DNA of 64,000 bases from positions 1 through 64,000 of the forward strand of contig JAFPWX010000016.1 in NCBI GenBank assembly GCA_017412645.1, given 5' to 3'. The notes below the pieces were generated by a model, which was not told where the DNA came from, ran no database searches, and was given only the letters and a program-made list of their open reading frames with translations. Both the position numbers and the translations under genes were made by a program. The DNA is from Bacteroidales bacterium. GTDB taxonomy: Bacteria; Bacteroidota; Bacteroidia; Bacteroidales; UBA932. This document shows, one piece after another, positions 63,344-64,000 of this stretch. Within the stretch, counting starts at the first letter, position 1; every line of letters begins with the position of its first letter.

Positions 63344-64000
63344 CTACAGGTCCATCAGGTCTCCTGCCAGTTCGTCGTTGCGGCCTACCACGATATCCTG
63401 GTAGTCGCTCAGACCGGTACCGGCGGGGATGAGATGACCGCAGATAACGTTCTCCTTGAGGCCTTCGAGATGGTCGACGCGACCGCGGATGGCGGCTTCG
63501 CTGAGCACCTTGGTGGTCTCCTGGAAGGAGGCAGCGCTGATGAAGCTACCGGTGCGCAGAGCAGCCCTGGTGATACCCTGGAGCACGAGGCGGGCGGTTG
63601 CCGGCTGGGCCGGACGGACGCCTACTGGCTTCAGACCCTGGCGCTCGAGCGATGCGTTCTCGCTCTGGAGCTCACGGGCGGTGATGATGTCTCCCTGGAC
63701 ATACTTCTGACTGTCGCCCGGAGTGAGAACATAGTTCTTGCCGAACACGCTGTCATTGGTATCCATGAAGGCCCACTTGTCCACGAGTTCCTCGGGGAGG
63801 AACGGAGTGTCGCCCGGATCGGTGATTTCCACCTTGCGCATCATCTGGCGCACGATTATCTCGAAATGCTTGTCGTTGATCTTCACGCCTTGCAGACGGT
63901 AAACCGCCTGGACCTCGTTGACGATGTACTCCTGAGCCTTCACCGGGCCGAGAATCGCGAGGATGTCGCTCGGGGCCACGCCGCCATCAGAGATGGGAGT
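63344..64000 (-). CDS. rpoC: DNA-directed RNA polymerase subunit beta', C-terminal part
   Basis: The gene runs off the right edge of the window; the visible 218 residues include [66 protein letters not shown] and [14 protein letters not shown], all matching the C-terminus of beta'. The upstream residues (at 63980-64000) stay in frame. The C-terminal tail ends in GDLMDL. Confidence 0.96.
   Translation of the reverse strand, partial: TPISDGGVAPSDILAILGPVKAQEYIVNEVQAVYRLQGVKINDKHFEIIVRQMMRKVEITDPGDTPFLPEELVDKWAFMDTNDSVFGKNYVLTPGDSQKYVQGDIITARELQSENASLERQGLKPVGVRPAQPATARLVLQGITRAALRTGSFISAASFQETTKVLSEAAIRGRVDHLEGLKENVICGHLIPAGTGLSDYQDIVVGRNDELAGDLMDL

Overview
The window looks like a chromosomal piece of a fairly GC-rich anaerobic member of the Bacteroidales (Bacteroidota). 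The evidence is TAnnTTTG-type -7 promoter boxes, a SusC/SusD pair, type III glutamine synthetase, a Bacteroidota-order ATP synthase operon (D-C-B-E-F-H-A-G), an Rnf complex with RseC, and many lipoproteins with signal peptides ending in SC or AC. Genus is not determinable by eye; an uncultured gut lineage such as Cryptobacteroides is only a guess.

Layout: a 5S rRNA with its terminator and a small repeat array (0-0.3 kb); HAD phosphatase, DcuB C4-dicarboxylate carrier and enolase on the minus strand (0.4-3.7 kb); the ATP synthase operon plus thiamine pyrophosphokinase (3.9-11.3 kb); a large minus-strand scavenging locus (11.4-25 kb) with ribokinase, sugar permease, SusC, SusD, three ADP-ribosylglycohydrolase lipoproteins, an esterase and a small lipoprotein; tRNA-Pro; LolD-like ATPase; an LptF/G permease fused to methionyl-tRNA formyltransferase; AlaRS; two M23 peptidases; a MITE-like element; MerR, zinc-ribbon protein, DnaB; RseC-RnfBCDGEA (35.9-41.2 kb); envelope proteins; NfnAB; glutamine synthetase III with an upstream Gln-rich leader ORF and terminator; tRNA-Arg; an operon of PfkB kinase, DUF368 transporter, CysRS and Xth; a PIN toxin-antitoxin pair; a GH172-type lipoprotein; three further minus-strand genes; a fimbrillin-like lipoprotein; a repeat-filled intergenic stretch; and the 3' end of rpoC.

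How the genes work together: Rnf, NfnAB, ATP synthase and DcuB fit a fermenting, succinate- or fumarate-handling anaerobe that couples ferredoxin, NAD(P)H and an ion gradient. The 11-25 kb locus resembles the rus ribose-utilisation system of Bacteroides thetaiotaomicron but is dominated by predicted ADP-ribose hydrolases, so its food is probably ADP-ribosylated material or related ribosides.

The two observations I rate highest are: (1) a modular family of about 82-84 bp palindromic repeats, built as stem, fixed 14-nt GGC-centred spacer, partner stem, C/G-run hairpin, then a second such arm. It has several sequence subfamilies and is found between genes and also in frame inside atpG and an envelope-protein gene. 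(2) An apparent transcription attenuator ahead of glutamine synthetase III, with a 24-codon leader ORF carrying seven CAG glutamine codons, a strong terminator, and competing pairings. The LptF/G-Fmt fusion is third.
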